The notes beneath the pieces were generated by a model. That model did no database searches. It was not told the origin of the DNA and saw only the letters and a list, made by a program, of their open reading frames with translations. This document shows, in pieces, positions 34,500 to 44,150 of a DNA stretch of 63,926 nucleotides; position 1 is the first letter of the stretch; every line of letters starts with the position of its first letter. This DNA comes from Verrucomicrobiota bacterium (lineage in GTDB: Bacteria > Verrucomicrobiota > Verrucomicrobiia > Limisphaerales > JADLHS01), in contig JABFSR010000231.1 of assembly GCA_013140495.1 (NCBI GenBank), positions 1 to 63,926 on the forward strand, written 5' to 3'. A program made the translations under genes and the position numbers.

Positions 34500-36329
34500 A
34501 TGAAAAAAGTCGCGCTCGTCTTCGTGTTGGCGGTGTTGCTGCCGAGCCTGATCCTGGCGTGGCTGGCCGTCCGCTCGCTGCGCGATCAGCATCTCGTCTT
34601 CGAACGGCAGCAATCACTGCTCTATCAAGGCGTCACCGATTCGCTTGCGCGGCAGGTGGAGACCCGCCTCGGCGAACAGCAGCACGAATTCGTGCTTCAG
34701 GTTGAACAGATGCTTTCACAACGTTCCGCCGCTGAAATCGCACCGGCATTCGATGAGCGGCTTCGCGCAGACTGGCCTGCGGCCAAGGTCGGTTTTGTGG
34801 TCACGACGGATGGCGAGATTCTTTCCCCGTCGGCAGCCGGGCGGCCCGAGGCACGCCGCTTCCGCGGCGACAACGACAAGTTCCTCGCGGGCTCCGAGAG
34901 CGCGGAGATTTATTTGAACTACAAACAGGCGCAAAGTGTGTCCGCGACGGCCACCCGGCCCGCCGACTCGGTTTCCGACCGGTCGAAATCACTCTCTGAA
35001 GTCCAGCGATCCTACCAGAACAGTCCTTATACCAAGCGGTCTCAAATGACGCCCGCCACGCGCAACGTCGCCCCTAAAAACGAATGGACCGCGAACAATC
35101 AGGCTTTGGATGCGCCCGTTGTTCCACAGGCGCAATTTTCAAAGCTTGCACCGGCCGAGGGGGAATTTCAGCGGCTCATCAGCAGTGCGAACGAGGGGGC
35201 ATTGGCCCGCTTCGTGGATGACAAACTCAGTGTCTTGCTCTGGTATCGCGCGCCACGGGATCCTCGTTACGTTTTCGGCGCGCAACTGGACTTGACCCGA
35301 CTCAAGGATGAATTGCGTGACATTTTGCCCGGCGTCGAGCCGGCTTTGCGCGAGGATATCTGCATCGCAATCATTGACGACAGGGCGAGGCCCGTGGCTC
35401 TATCACATCCCGATTTCAAGGCAGACTGGAAACATCCTTTTGTCGCCACCGAAATCGGCGAGATACTGCCGCACTGGGAAATTGCGGCATACCTTTTGAA
35501 TCCCGAGAAGATTGATCAGGCGGCGGGAACCGCGAAGCTTGTGCTCGGTTTGTTCATTGGCGTCCTCGTGCTGGCCATCAGCGTCGGCAGTTGGCTGGTT
35601 GCCTCTGATGTCAGCCGACAGTTGACGCTCGCGCGACAGAAGACGGATTTTGTCAGCAACGTGTCGCACGAATTGAAAACGCCGCTCACTTCCATCCGCA
35701 TGTTTTCCGAGTTGCTGGCAGAAGATCGTGTGGCGGAACCAGAGAAGCAACGCTCGTATCTCAACATCATCACCGCCGAGACCGCGCGGCTGACGCGGCT
35801 TATCAACAACGTGCTCGACTTCGCGCGCATGGATCGCGGCGAAAAGAAATACACCATGGCCGATTGCGACCTCGCTGTTATTGCGCGTGAGACTGCGGAG
35901 ACGTTTCGTCCGCATCTTGAATCTGCTGCGTTCAAGTTTGAAGTGTTGCTTCCGGAATCGTCCGTGCCTGTGCGCGCGGATCGTGATGCGATCTCGCAGG
36001 TCATTGTGAATCTGCTGTCCAACGCGGAGAAGTATTCCAACGGCGTGAAAGAGATTCGATTGGAAGTCGCCGAGCTTCCCCCTGCGACTGTGGAATTGCG
36101 TGTGATGGATCGTGGGCCGGGCGTGGCGCGCGGATGCGAGGAGAAAATCTTCGAGCAATTTTATCGCGCGGATGATTCTTTGAACAGCGGGGTTCAAGGC
36201 TCGGGTCTCGGCCTGACGCTCGCGCGGCAAATTGCCCGGGCCCACGGCGGCGAGGTGGTTTATGAGCCTCGCGAAGACGGTGGAAGCTGTTTTACGTTGC
36301 GACTGCCGGTGACTCATCAAACGACATGA
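34500..36329 (+). CDS. membrane sensor histidine kinase
   Basis: 609 residues. One N-terminal membrane helix (ALVFVLAVLLPSLILAWLAV), a periplasmic region of about 320 residues with a Ser/Thr/Gln/Asn-rich linker (about 140-210), and a second helix (LVLGLFIGVLVLAISVGSWLV). The kinase core follows: H box NVSHELKTPLTSIRM with His390, N box QVIVNLLSNAEKYS, G1 DRGPGV and G2 GSGLGLTLA. No HAMP domain is visible between helix and H box. The stop overlaps the regulator's ATG (ATGA). Confidence 0.93.
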   Translation: MKKVALVFVLAVLLPSLILAWLAVRSLRDQHLVFERQQSLLYQGVTDSLARQVETRLGEQQHEFVLQVEQMLSQRSAAEIAPAFDERLRADWPAAKVGFVVTTDGEILSPSAAGRPEARRFRGDNDKFLAGSESAEIYLNYKQAQSVSATATRPADSVSDRSKSLSEVQRSYQNSPYTKRSQMTPATRNVAPKNEWTANNQALDAPVVPQAQFSKLAPAEGEFQRLISSANEGALARFVDDKLSVLLWYRAPRDPRYVFGAQLDLTRLKDELRDILPGVEPALREDICIAIIDDRARPVALSHPDFKADWKHPFVATEIGEILPHWEIAAYLLNPEKIDQAAGTAKLVLGLFIGVLVLAISVGSWLVASDVSRQLTLARQKTDFVSNVSHELKTPLTSIRMFSELLAEDRVAEPEKQRSYLNIITAETARLTRLINNVLDFARMDRGEKKYTMADCDLAVIARETAETFRPHLESAAFKFEVLLPESSVPVRADRDAISQVIVNLLSNAEKYSNGVKEIRLEVAELPPATVELRVMDRGPGVARGCEEKIFEQFYRADDSLNSGVQGSGLGLTLARQIARAHGGEVVYEPREDGGSCFTLRLPVTHQTT

Positions 36330-37021
36330 AAATGAAAATAATGGTTGTCGAAGACGATCCGCACATCCTGCTAGGACTTCAGGAAGTCCTAAAGAGTGAC
36401 GGGTTCGATGTGGCTTCGTGCAATCGCGGTGATCAGGCGCTGGCAGTCTTTTCAAAACATCGTCCTGCACTCGTGGTGCTGGACGTTATGTTGCCTGGCT
36501 TGAGCGGCTACGATGTCTGCAAGCAGCTTCGTGCGAAGAAAGTCACGACGCCGATTCTCATGCTCACGGCCAAGGGGCAGGAGATTGACAAGGTTGTCGG
36601 TCTTGACCTTGGTGCGGATGATTACGTGACCAAACCGTTTGGCGTGCGCGAATTACTCGCGCGCATTCACGCGCTGTTGCGGCGAGGGCAGGGGACTGCT
36701 GCTGAACCCCAGAGCCTGGAGGCCGAATTCAAGATTGGCGCGGCTACGATCAATCCGAAGACGTTTCAGTTGCATCGCGGAAAGACGACCGAGGAACTCA
36801 CCGCCAAGGAGATCAGACTTCTGCAATACTTCCACGCCCATGCTGGCGATGTTCTGTCACGCGACCGGCTGTTGAACGAGGTCTGGGGGTTGAATTATCT
36901 CGGCACGACTCGCACCCTGGATCAAGTGATCGTGCAGCTTAGAAAAAAGCTTGGCGACAACGGCGACGAACCGAAGCATCTGCTCACCGTTCACGGCGTG
37001 GGGTACAAGCTCATCGCGTAG
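36326..37021 (+). CDS. OmpR/PhoB-family response regulator
   Basis: 231 residues. REC domain with acidic pocket VVEDDP, phospho-acceptor Asp53 in VLDVMLPGLSG, Thr in LMLTAKG and Lys in DYVTKPFG. A C-terminal winged helix (TAKEIRLLQYFHAHAGDVLSRDRLLNEVWG, GTTRTLDQVIVQLRKKLGD, LLTVHGVGYKLI) binds DNA. Coupled by ATGA to the kinase, so they form a cognate pair. The start could also be the ATG two codons later. Confidence 0.95.
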   Translation: MKMKIMVVEDDPHILLGLQEVLKSDGFDVASCNRGDQALAVFSKHRPALVVLDVMLPGLSGYDVCKQLRAKKVTTPILMLTAKGQEIDKVVGLDLGADDYVTKPFGVRELLARIHALLRRGQGTAAEPQSLEAEFKIGAATINPKTFQLHRGKTTEELTAKEIRLLQYFHAHAGDVLSRDRLLNEVWGLNYLGTTRTLDQVIVQLRKKLGDNGDEPKHLLTVHGVGYKLIA

Positions 37022-37066
37022 TGTTGGGCGGGGTCATCGCAGCGCGACGACCCCTGCCAACGCTCA

Positions 37067-37996
37067 CTAAGCTTCCGACGCCAATAATCGCTCTGCTTCA
37101 ATAGCCGCCGCGCAGCCCATGCCCGCTGCGGTGATGGCCTGGCGATAGATGTGGTCCGAGCAGTCGCCCGCGACGAACACGCCATGAACATTCGTAGCTG
37201 CGCCGTTGGTGCGGATGATGTAGCCGTTCTCGTCAGTGTTGATGAACGGTTGGAACAGTTTCGTGTTGGGCACGTGGCCGATGGCGACGAACACGCCCGC
37301 GCAATCAATTACGCTCTCGGCGTTCGTCTTGAGATTCTTCACCCGGACGCCGGTGACTTTTTCCTGCTTCACGTCGAGAACTTCTGTAACGACAGAGTCC
37401 CACACGGGTTTGATCTTCGGATTGGCGAGGGTGCGGTCGGCCATGATCTTGGAGGCGCGCAACGAATCGCGGCGATGAATCAAATAAACCACCGAGGCGA
37501 AACGCGTCAAATAAGAGGCTTCCTCGCACGCGGAATCGCCGCCGCCCACAACGACAAGCGGCTGGTTGCGGAACATGGGCAACGCGCCGTCACAGGTGGC
37601 GCAGTAAGTGACGCCTTTCTTTTCCAACAAGTCTTCGCTCTTCAGTCCGAGATGACGATGGCCTGCGCCCGTGGCGATGATGATGGTTTTGGCCTCGATC
37701 TTTTCGCCGTCCACGGTGACGACGAACGGGCGTTTGGAAAAATCCACGTTCTGCACGAGGCTGCCGAGTTTGGTGCGGGTGCCGAAACGCTCTGCCTGCG
37801 CCTGCATCCGGGTCATGAGTTCGTAACCATCCACGCCTTCGGGGAAGCCGGGGAAATTTTCAACGACGCTCGTGGTGGTGAGCAATCCGCCGGGTTGTTC
37901 GCCGGTGATGAGAAGCGGTTTGAGATTCGCACGCGCGGTGTAAAGAGCAGCCGTCCAACCTGCGCAGCCTGAGCCGATGATGACAACATTTTCCAT
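37067..37996 (-). CDS. trxB: thioredoxin-disulfide reductase
   Basis: 309 residues from ATG 37996, dropping a 13-residue upstream extension. It transfers electrons from NADPH through FAD to thioredoxin. FAD motif IIGSGCAGWTAALY, redox pair CATC at 132-135, NADPH motif VVGGGDSACEEA and HRRDSLRAS, and C-terminal GVFVAGDCSDHIYRQAITAAGMGCAAA are all canonical. Convergent with the response regulator gene (45-bp gap). Confidence 0.97.
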   Translation of the reverse strand: MENVVIIGSGCAGWTAALYTARANLKPLLITGEQPGGLLTTTSVVENFPGFPEGVDGYELMTRMQAQAERFGTRTKLGSLVQNVDFSKRPFVVTVDGEKIEAKTIIIATGAGHRHLGLKSEDLLEKKGVTYCATCDGALPMFRNQPLVVVGGGDSACEEASYLTRFASVVYLIHRRDSLRASKIMADRTLANPKIKPVWDSVVTEVLDVKQEKVTGVRVKNLKTNAESVIDCAGVFVAIGHVPNTKLFQPFINTDENGYIIRTNGAATNVHGVFVAGDCSDHIYRQAITAAGMGCAAAIEAERLLASEA

Positions 37997-38149
37997 ATAA
38001 TAATTCAGCGTGAAACCCGCCTCTCTCCCAGGCAAGCAACCAATGCTTGGCGCAGCTTAAGCAAACGGCAGGCCGAAGCAAACCCGGACATGAATCAGCG
38101 TTAAAAAAATCGGCGCAAAGCGGCGATGGTTCATTCGTCTGACGGATTT

Positions 38150-39433
38150 TCATACCGTTTTGTCCGATTTACCAACATGGCCGTCCAGCAATTCCGCAGG
38201 CAAAAGCCATCTCAGCAACGGTTCCGTCATGGCGGTGGTCAACAATGCCATGATGACGAGCATGGTGAAGAGTTCGCGGTTCAGGAGCTTCAAATCCAGG
38301 CCGATGTTGATCGCGACGAGCGCCATGAGGGCGCGGGTGTTCATCAATGCCGCAATGCACGCTGCGCTGCGCGGGCTTTCGCCGGTGAACCGCGCGCCGA
38401 GGAAACATCCGCCGAGTTTCCCGGCGACAGCCGCAATCAGCACGAGCGCACAGCCCAGCCAGGCGAGCGGTGTGTTCAGTGAACCGATGTTGGTGTTGAG
38501 TCCTGTGTTGGTAAAAAAGATCGGGACCATTGCCACGATGACAAACTCGGAAAATCGTTCGCGCCAGGCCTTCACAAGATCGAGTTCCTGATGAAGCGAG
38601 ACGCCGAACAGGAATGCACCAAAGATGGCGAACACACCAAGCTTGTTCGTGACGAGGCAGCAGCCGAACAACACGATGAGCAGAAATGCCAGGAACGACG
38701 GCGTCATGGCTCCGGATTCGGTCCGTCCGAACTTGCTCCGCCAAATCTTTCTGATCAACGGGCCGATGGCGAACTGCAATAGAAAGAAGAAGCCAAGCAC
38801 GCCCGTCACCTGTCGGACAACTCCCCAGCTATCAAAGCCTGTTGTTACAAGAGCGGTTGCCACGGCCAGCAGAATCCATCCGATCACGTCGTCAATGGCT
38901 GCGGCGCTGATGCCCATGGCACCGATGACGGTGCGTTCGAGTTTCATTTCCAAAAGAATCCTACCCATGATGGGCAGGGCGGAAATCGAGAGTGCGATGC
39001 AAAGGAAAAGTTGAAAACCAAACTTGGGCAGGTCGGGCGCGAACTCGCGATGCAGCCAAGGGCCTATGGCAAGGCCGCACAGGAACGGCACGATGATTCC
39101 TGTTATGGAAACCATGGTGACGGTTTTCGAGCGTGATCGCAGGTGGCCGTAGTCAAATTCCATTCCAACCTGAAACAGCAACAGGATGAGGCCAAGTTTT
39201 CCAAGCAACTGGAGTGATTGTTGGGTCTCCCGTGGAAACAGCACCGGCCAGTCAGCGGGCCAGATTGCTCCGAGCGCAGACGGGCCGAGCAGGATGCCTC
39301 CGAAGATTTCGCCGACGGCGAGCGGCTGGCCAATCTTGCGCGCGAGTCTGCCGAACAACCATGCGACTGCGATGATAATCATCCACTGGCCAAGAACGAG
39401 TTTGGCGTGGGCTTCGATGGCTGTGGGATTCAT
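38150..39433 (-). CDS. Kef/CPA2-type cation:proton antiporter, membrane domain only
   Basis: 427 residues, about 12 membrane segments. QPLAVGEIFGGILLGPSALG, LLLFQVGMEFD, GISAAAIDDVIGWILLAV (the paired acidic motif AAIDD) and ARFTGESPRSAACIAALMNTRALMALVAINIGLDL are CPA2 landmarks. It lacks the TrkA-N domain of KefB/C, so it is a simple Na+/H+ or K+/H+ antiporter. It starts 9 bp after the LD-carboxypeptidase stop, so it is the last gene of the long chemosensory-led operon. Confidence 0.9.
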   Translation of the reverse strand: MNPTAIEAHAKLVLGQWMIIIAVAWLFGRLARKIGQPLAVGEIFGGILLGPSALGAIWPADWPVLFPRETQQSLQLLGKLGLILLLFQVGMEFDYGHLRSRSKTVTMVSITGIIVPFLCGLAIGPWLHREFAPDLPKFGFQLFLCIALSISALPIMGRILLEMKLERTVIGAMGISAAAIDDVIGWILLAVATALVTTGFDSWGVVRQVTGVLGFFFLLQFAIGPLIRKIWRSKFGRTESGAMTPSFLAFLLIVLFGCCLVTNKLGVFAIFGAFLFGVSLHQELDLVKAWRERFSEFVIVAMVPIFFTNTGLNTNIGSLNTPLAWLGCALVLIAAVAGKLGGCFLGARFTGESPRSAACIAALMNTRALMALVAINIGLDLKLLNRELFTMLVIMALLTTAMTEPLLRWLLPAELLDGHVGKSDKTV

Positions 39434-39442
39434 GTTTGCAAA

Positions 39443-40474
39443 TCAGATCACGACCGGGCCGTTAAAATGGAGTTCGCCCCGATCCGCATTGAGCGTCACA
39501 TCGGCGCCGATGGCGAGTGTGGCGTTATGCGGAACGTGGCCGAACGGCAGGCCGGTGACGATGGGAATTTTCAACGGGAGCAAGCGTTCCCGGAAAACGT
39601 CATCGAGGCTCTGGCGATATTCCTTCGAACGCTTCGCTTTAAGGTCGTCGCAATCGGCGTTGATCCCGATGGCAATGCCGGCAACCTGTTGGAGCAAACC
39701 GCAATTCAACAACTGGGTGAACATCCGATCGAAACGGAAGGGTTGCTCGCCCAGGTCTTCGAGAAAAAGTATGCAGTTGCGAAACGGCGGCTGCCACGGC
39801 GTGCCGAGTGTGGTGCATAACAGGGTGAGATTGCCGCCGATCAACTGTCCGTGGACAATGCCGCGCCGCAGAATCTTGATCGTCTTGCGACGATAGCCTT
39901 GAGAGATTCCCGGGAGCGCCGGCATCTTGCCGGTGAGTTTCTCAATCGTACTTAAAGGAACACGCCGGCAAGATGCCGGCGCTCCCGGGTTCGCTCCCAG
40001 GGTTCGCAAAAAACTTTCCAGTGTGAACCGAGGCATGTCCTCGTTGACGAAATCCGAGTTGATCATCGGGCCGTGGAAGGAGACCAGATTCGCCTTCGTC
40101 AGGAACGCGCAATGGAGCGAGGTGATGTCGCTGTAACCGACAAAGATTTTTGGATTGGCGCGGATGAGATCGTAATCCAGCAACGGGAGCAATCTTGCCG
40201 TGCCGTAACCGCCGCGCACGCAGAGGATGGCGTCCACCTTCCTGTCCGTGAACATGCGCATGAGATCGGACGCGCGGTCGCGGTCGCTGCCCGCGAGGAA
40301 GCCCCGGCGTTTGCGGACGTTCGGAGCAAGTTTGACTTTGAAGCCGAGCTTTTGCAGCACGTCAATGCCGCGATCAATCGCTTTCGCATCCGGTGGCGCG
40401 CTGGCTGGGCATACCAGGCCGATGGTGCCGCCAGGTTGCAGAGCTCTGGGAAGTATTGGACAGGTGGACTTCAA
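39443..40474 (-). CDS. LD-carboxypeptidase with in-frame palindromic insert
   Basis: 343 residues from TTG 40474, which overlaps the hybrid-kinase stop as TTGA; the longer frame to 40657 would lie wholly inside that kinase. It cleaves the L,D bond of muramyl tetrapeptides in peptidoglycan recycling. The nucleophile is Ser115 in VGYSDITSL, with Glu in FLEDLGE and His in [10 protein letters not shown]. Residues about 162-189 (GAPASCRRV...GKMPALPG) are encoded by a perfect 25-bp-arm palindrome and interrupt the conserved run between [11 protein letters not shown] and [11 protein letters not shown]. Confidence 0.92.
   Translation of the reverse strand: MKSTCPILPRALQPGGTIGLVCPASAPPDAKAIDRGIDVLQKLGFKVKLAPNVRKRRGFLAGSDRDRASDLMRMFTDRKVDAILCVRGGYGTARLLPLLDYDLIRANPKIFVGYSDITSLHCAFLTKANLVSFHGPMINSDFVNEDMPRFTLESFLRTLGANPGAPASCRRVPLSTIEKLTGKMPALPGISQGYRRKTIKILRRGIVHGQLIGGNLTLLCTTLGTPWQPPFRNCILFLEDLGEQPFRFDRMFTQLLNCGLLQQVAGIAIGINADCDDLKAKRSKEYRQSLDDVFRERLLPLKIPIVTGLPFGHVPHNATLAIGADVTLNADRGELHFNGPVVI
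39909..39989. repeat. in-frame palindromic element inside the LD-carboxypeptidase gene
   Basis: Arms 39909-39933 (CCCGGGAGCGCCGGCATCTT then GCCGG) and 39965-39989 are exact reverse complements, 25 bp each, around a 31-nt loop. The total of 81 bp equals 27 codons, so the reading frame is kept. It recalls Rickettsia palindromic elements in concept, though the sequence is unrelated. Confidence 0.92.
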
Positions 40475-43035
40475 ATTTGTGGCGAGGTCGCGATGAGTTC
40501 CTTGTCGCGGAGGATGAGGAGCTGAACCTTTGTCTGGCGGAAAACGCTCAAGAGTTCCTGCATCTGTTCGGCGGCGGAATCTGTCTTGCCGTCGTTGCCG
40601 AGAGATTCGAGGCGTTGGGCAATGTCCACGATGCGCCTGCATCCGAGGTTGAGGCACATGCTCTTGAGGGCGTGCGCGTGAAAGGCGAGCTGCTTGGGAT
40701 CGGTGACAGATTGCTGGAGCTGAAGCAGCCGCGTCGGAGCACTTTCGAGGAACAAGTCAATCAGTTCGCGCAGCATGCTGATGCCATTTGACGGAGGCAT
40801 CTCGCGAATCTCGGCGATGATTCCATGATCGAGGAGATCCGTCGGAAGCGATTGCGGGTGGCGTAAATAATAATTTGTGTCCGTCTTGCGCGCCTTGGTT
40901 GGCCCCCAGCGTTCGAGGGCGCCCTGGAGGTCGGCGATGCGCACCGGCTTCGAGATGTAATCATCCATTCCAGCGCCAAGGCATTTCTCGCGGTCGCCCA
41001 TGAGTGCGTTGCCAGTCATTGCGATGATGACGGGACGACGGTCACGGGTCCAGCGATGAGTGATCTGCCGGGCACATTCGAGTCCGTCCATTTCGGGCAT
41101 CTGTACGTCAAGGAAGAGAACGTCGAATGGTTTTTGTTCGAGTGCCTTGATGACCTCGACGCCGTTGTTGGCCACGTCCGCGCGGTAACCCAGCTTGTGC
41201 AGCACGCTCGTGGCGACCTTCTGGTTGATGGGGTTGTCATCGGCGAGAAGGATGCGCAATGGCAGGCGGCTGGCGAATTCGGCGTCCAGCGTGGGTGCTG
41301 GCGAAGATTTCTTTTCGCGTTGGGCGGCCACATTTGCGGAGCGGCAGATGGCGTCGAGCAATTGCGCCGGGCGGATTGGCTTGTGGACGAACACTGAAAT
41401 GCCGAGGTCTGCGGCGCGCAGATCGTCGCTACGAAGGCGGACGGCTGAAAGCAGCAGGATTGGAAGGAAGCGTCCGGTGCTGTGTGCGCGGATTTCGCGC
41501 GCCACAGCCAGGCCGTCGCCGTTGGCGAGTTGAAGATCAACGATGGCGGCATCGAACGGGCCGTTGTTTGAGATCAGGGCAAGGGCCTGGGCCTGTTGTG
41601 TCGCGATCTCGGCTGTCATGCCCCAGTTGGTGATGCGATGTTGAAGGATCTGGGCGTTTGTGGCGCCGTCCTCGACCACGAGGATGCGTTTCCCGGCGAG
41701 TTGCGGCTGCGCAGACTGCCACGCGGGCGGTGCGCTCGCAGAAGCGGCCAGTGCGAGCACGGTGAAGTGGAACGTTGCACCCTTGCCCGCATCGCTGTCC
41801 ACCCAGATGCGCCCGCCCATGAGTTCAACAAGGCGTTTGCAAATCGCGAGGCCGAGGCCGGTGCCGCCGAAATGGCGCGTGGTCGAGGCGTCCACCTGTT
41901 GAAAAGATTTGAAGAGGCGATGTTGCTTGTCGAGCGGGATGCCGATGCCGGTATCTCGAATTCTGAAGTGCAACAGCCATTGTTCAGGGTGGCGGAGAAA
42001 TTCCGTGTCCTGTTCACGGCCGGGATCCGCGCTCCGAAGCCCGTGTGCAGCAGACGCCACATCAACGACAACTTCACCGTGCTGTGTGAACTTGACCGCG
42101 TTGCCAATGAGGTTGACAAGGATCTGCCGCAGCCTCGTGACATCGCTGACGAGAATCTTCGGGATGGAGTCGTCAACATGATAGGCGAGATCAATACCCT
42201 TCTCAGCCGCCTTGGGCGAGAGCAGGTCGAGTGCTTCCTCGATGCAGGTATGAACTTCAAAAGGGTGATGTTCGAGTTCGAGCTTGCCGGCTTCGATCTT
42301 TGAGAAGTCGAGGATGTCATTGATGATGGTGAGCAGTGCGTCGGCGCTGCTGCGCGTGCCTTCCACGTACTCGCGTTGCTCGTGGGTGAGTTCGGTATCG
42401 AGCAACAGCGAAATCATGCCGATGACACCGTTCATTGGAGTGCGGATTTCGTGGCTCATGTTGGCGAGGAAGGCGGACTTTGCGATTGTGGCTTCCTCGA
42501 GTTTCTGGTTCAAGGCGATGAGCTGGGCGTTGCCGTTGATGAGTTGCTGCTGGCTTTCGCGCAGTGCCCGGTAGGCCGCGTCGCGTTGCAACTGATTGAG
42601 GTAAGCACGCGAGTGGTAGCGGATGCGGGCAATCAGTTCGAGGCGATCCGGCAGTTTGACAATGTAGTCGTTCGCTCCGATGGAAAACGCATGACCTTTG
42701 ACCTGGGGATTCTCATTGGTGGAAAGAACAATGATCGGGATGTCTCTTGTGACGGGGTTGGAGCGGAACTGGTTGACGAGTGTCAGCCCGTCAATCCCGG
42801 GCATGATCAAGTCCTGCAAAATCACCGTGGGTCGGATCTGCGCAGCAACGTTCATGGCATCGCGCGCGTCCGAGCAGTAGTGAAAATCGATGTCGTTCTC
42901 GTTGGCGAGAGCGCGCCGGACGGCTTCGCACACCATGGCCTGGTCGTCCACGAGCAACACCATGACGTGGTACTCGGGCGGGTGTTGTTTCGACTCGTCC
43001 TCGACCGGACTTGGATTAACTGGTTCGTCTGACAT
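40471..43035 (-). CDS. hybrid sensor kinase REC-HisKA-HATPase-REC-REC-Hpt, output candidate of the Wsp-like pathway
   Basis: 854 residues, no membrane segment. REC1 (about 25-145, Asp75 in [11 protein letters not shown]), coiled coil (about 150-185), HisKA with His195 in [12 protein letters not shown], HATPase (N box [29 protein letters not shown]). REC2 (about 450-565, Asp500), REC3 (about 595-710, Asp643 in [10 protein letters not shown]) and a C-terminal Hpt (His788 in [12 protein letters not shown]). It occupies the position of wspR and, like WspR, begins with a REC domain that the upstream CheA could phosphorylate. A poorly conserved insert (about 330-352) interrupts the HATPase domain. 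Confidence 0.93.
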   Translation of the reverse strand: MSDEPVNPSPVEDESKQHPPEYHVMVLLVDDQAMVCEAVRRALANENDIDFHYCSDARDAMNVAAQIRPTVILQDLIMPGIDGLTLVNQFRSNPVTRDIPIIVLSTNENPQVKGHAFSIGANDYIVKLPDRLELIARIRYHSRAYLNQLQRDAAYRALRESQQQLINGNAQLIALNQKLEEATIAKSAFLANMSHEIRTPMNGVIGMISLLLDTELTHEQREYVEGTRSSADALLTIINDILDFSKIEAGKLELEHHPFEVHTCIEEALDLLSPKAAEKGIDLAYHVDDSIPKILVSDVTRLRQILVNLIGNAVKFTQHGEVVVDVASAAHGLRSADPGREQDTEFLRHPEQWLLHFRIRDTGIGIPLDKQHRLFKSFQQVDASTTRHFGGTGLGLAICKRLVELMGGRIWVDSDAGKGATFHFTVLALAASASAPPAWQSAQPQLAGKRILVVEDGATNAQILQHRITNWGMTAEIATQQAQALALISNNGPFDAAIVDLQLANGDGLAVAREIRAHSTGRFLPILLLSAVRLRSDDLRAADLGISVFVHKPIRPAQLLDAICRSANVAAQREKKSSPAPTLDAEFASRLPLRILLADDNPINQKVATSVLHKLGYRADVANNGVEVIKALEQKPFDVLFLDVQMPEMDGLECARQITHRWTRDRRPVIIAMTGNALMGDREKCLGAGMDDYISKPVRIADLQGALERWGPTKARKTDTNYYLRHPQSLPTDLLDHGIIAEIREMPPSNGISMLRELIDLFLESAPTRLLQLQQSVTDPKQLAFHAHALKSMCLNLGCRRIVDIAQRLESLGNDGKTDSAAEQMQELLSVFRQTKVQLLILRDKELIATSPQI

Positions 43036-44056
43036 CTGCTTTGAACATATTCGTGAGGCGCGGGGCGATTTTGTCCAGCGCTAAAATTTCCGTCGCGGCA
43101 TTCAACTCGGCGGCGGCCTTCGGCATTCCATACACGGCGCTGCTGCCTTTGTCCTGTGAAATTGTATGATGGCCGTGTTCACGAAGCGTTTTCAAGCCCT
43201 CAGCGCCATCGCGTCCCATGCCGGTAAGCAACACACCCACGGCCTTCCCCGGCCAGTGTTTTGCCACGCTCCTGAAGAATACATCCACGGACGGACGGTA
43301 CGAGCACTCCGTCGGCTGCACCGAATAACTCATGCGGTTTGGCGCACTGAAGACGAGATGCTTGTCCCGGCCCGCAAGCAGAACACTGCCTGGCTCAGGA
43401 TGATCGCCTTCCTCGGCGACGCGAACACGCAACTTGGTGTGATTGCCGAACCATGCGGTCAACCCGGACGCAAATTGTTTGTCCACGTGCTGCACAATGA
43501 CGATGCCTGCGGGAAAATTCTCCGGCAACGCGGAGAGAATAGTTGTGACAGCAGTCGGTCCGCCGGCAGAGGCGCCGATGGCGACAATCTTCTGATCACG
43601 AGCGGCGCCGGTGGACGAAGTGTTGTTGAGGTTTGCAGAAGATTTCGCCGCTTTTGAAGGTTCGCGGATGAGGCGCTGGATGTTTTCGATCTTGGAATGG
43701 AGTGACTTTCCTCCGTCGAGCGTTTCTGATTCACCCCACATGGGAATGCTCACGGCGTCAAGCGCGCCCGCGCCCATCGCTTCAAAAACTTTTGCCGGAT
43801 GATTCGAAACATTTGCCGTGGCTACGATGATGGCGCACGGCTTTTGGGCCATGATGCGTCGCGTGGCTTCGATGCCGTCCACGCGCGGCATGAACAAATC
43901 CATCAGGATGAGATCGGGCTTGTCCTTCAGGCAGCGCGCGACAGCTTCTTCGCCGTCCTGCGCGATCCACGCGATCTGATGCCGGCCTTCACGAACGATG
44001 GAACGGCGCAAGGCGTCGATTGCGATCAGAGCATCGTTTACAATGGCGATTCTCAT
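43016..44056 (-). CDS. wspF: CheB-type methylesterase (WspF-like)
   Basis: 346 residues from ATG 44056 (an upstream in-frame TTG 44065 was not used). REC domain with phospho-acceptor Asp53 in [11 protein letters not shown], a linker, then the CheB methylesterase domain. That domain has [12 protein letters not shown] (catalytic Ser), VQHVDKQF (His) and [13 protein letters not shown] (Asp). It demethylates or deamidates the receptor and gives negative feedback. The 20-bp overlap with the hybrid kinase start shows tight coupling. Symbol given by operon position. Confidence 0.9.
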   Translation of the reverse strand: MRIAIVNDALIAIDALRRSIVREGRHQIAWIAQDGEEAVARCLKDKPDLILMDLFMPRVDGIEATRRIMAQKPCAIIVATANVSNHPAKVFEAMGAGALDAVSIPMWGESETLDGGKSLHSKIENIQRLIREPSKAAKSSANLNNTSSTGAARDQKIVAIGASAGGPTAVTTILSALPENFPAGIVIVQHVDKQFASGLTAWFGNHTKLRVRVAEEGDHPEPGSVLLAGRDKHLVFSAPNRMSYSVQPTECSYRPSVDVFFRSVAKHWPGKAVGVLLTGMGRDGAEGLKTLREHGHHTISQDKGSSAVYGMPKAAAELNAATEILALDKIAPRLTNMFKADVRRTS

Positions 44057-44065
44057 GCTTTCCAA

Positions 44066-44150
44066 TTCGAAACAAAAAATGAGAAATAGAAAAAAGAACC
44101 GGCGGCGCGAACCGCTTCATTTTTCATTTTGAATTTTACATTTTCAATTG
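44066..44150. repeat. AT-rich simple repeat in the cheB-cheA gap
   Basis: The 85-bp gap includes TTCATTTTTCATTTTGAATT then TTACATTTTCAATT (44117-44150), an iteration of (A/T)-rich words, with AAAAAATGAGAAATAGAAAA on the other side. No gene. A low-complexity, repeat-derived spacer. Confidence 0.4.

Noticed and set aside
40475..40657. Upstream extension of the LD-carboxypeptidase
   Set aside because: It would lie wholly within the hybrid-kinase gene in another frame and reads as Arg/Pro/His-rich antisense-like sequence; TTG 40474 fits the family start and a TTGA overlap.
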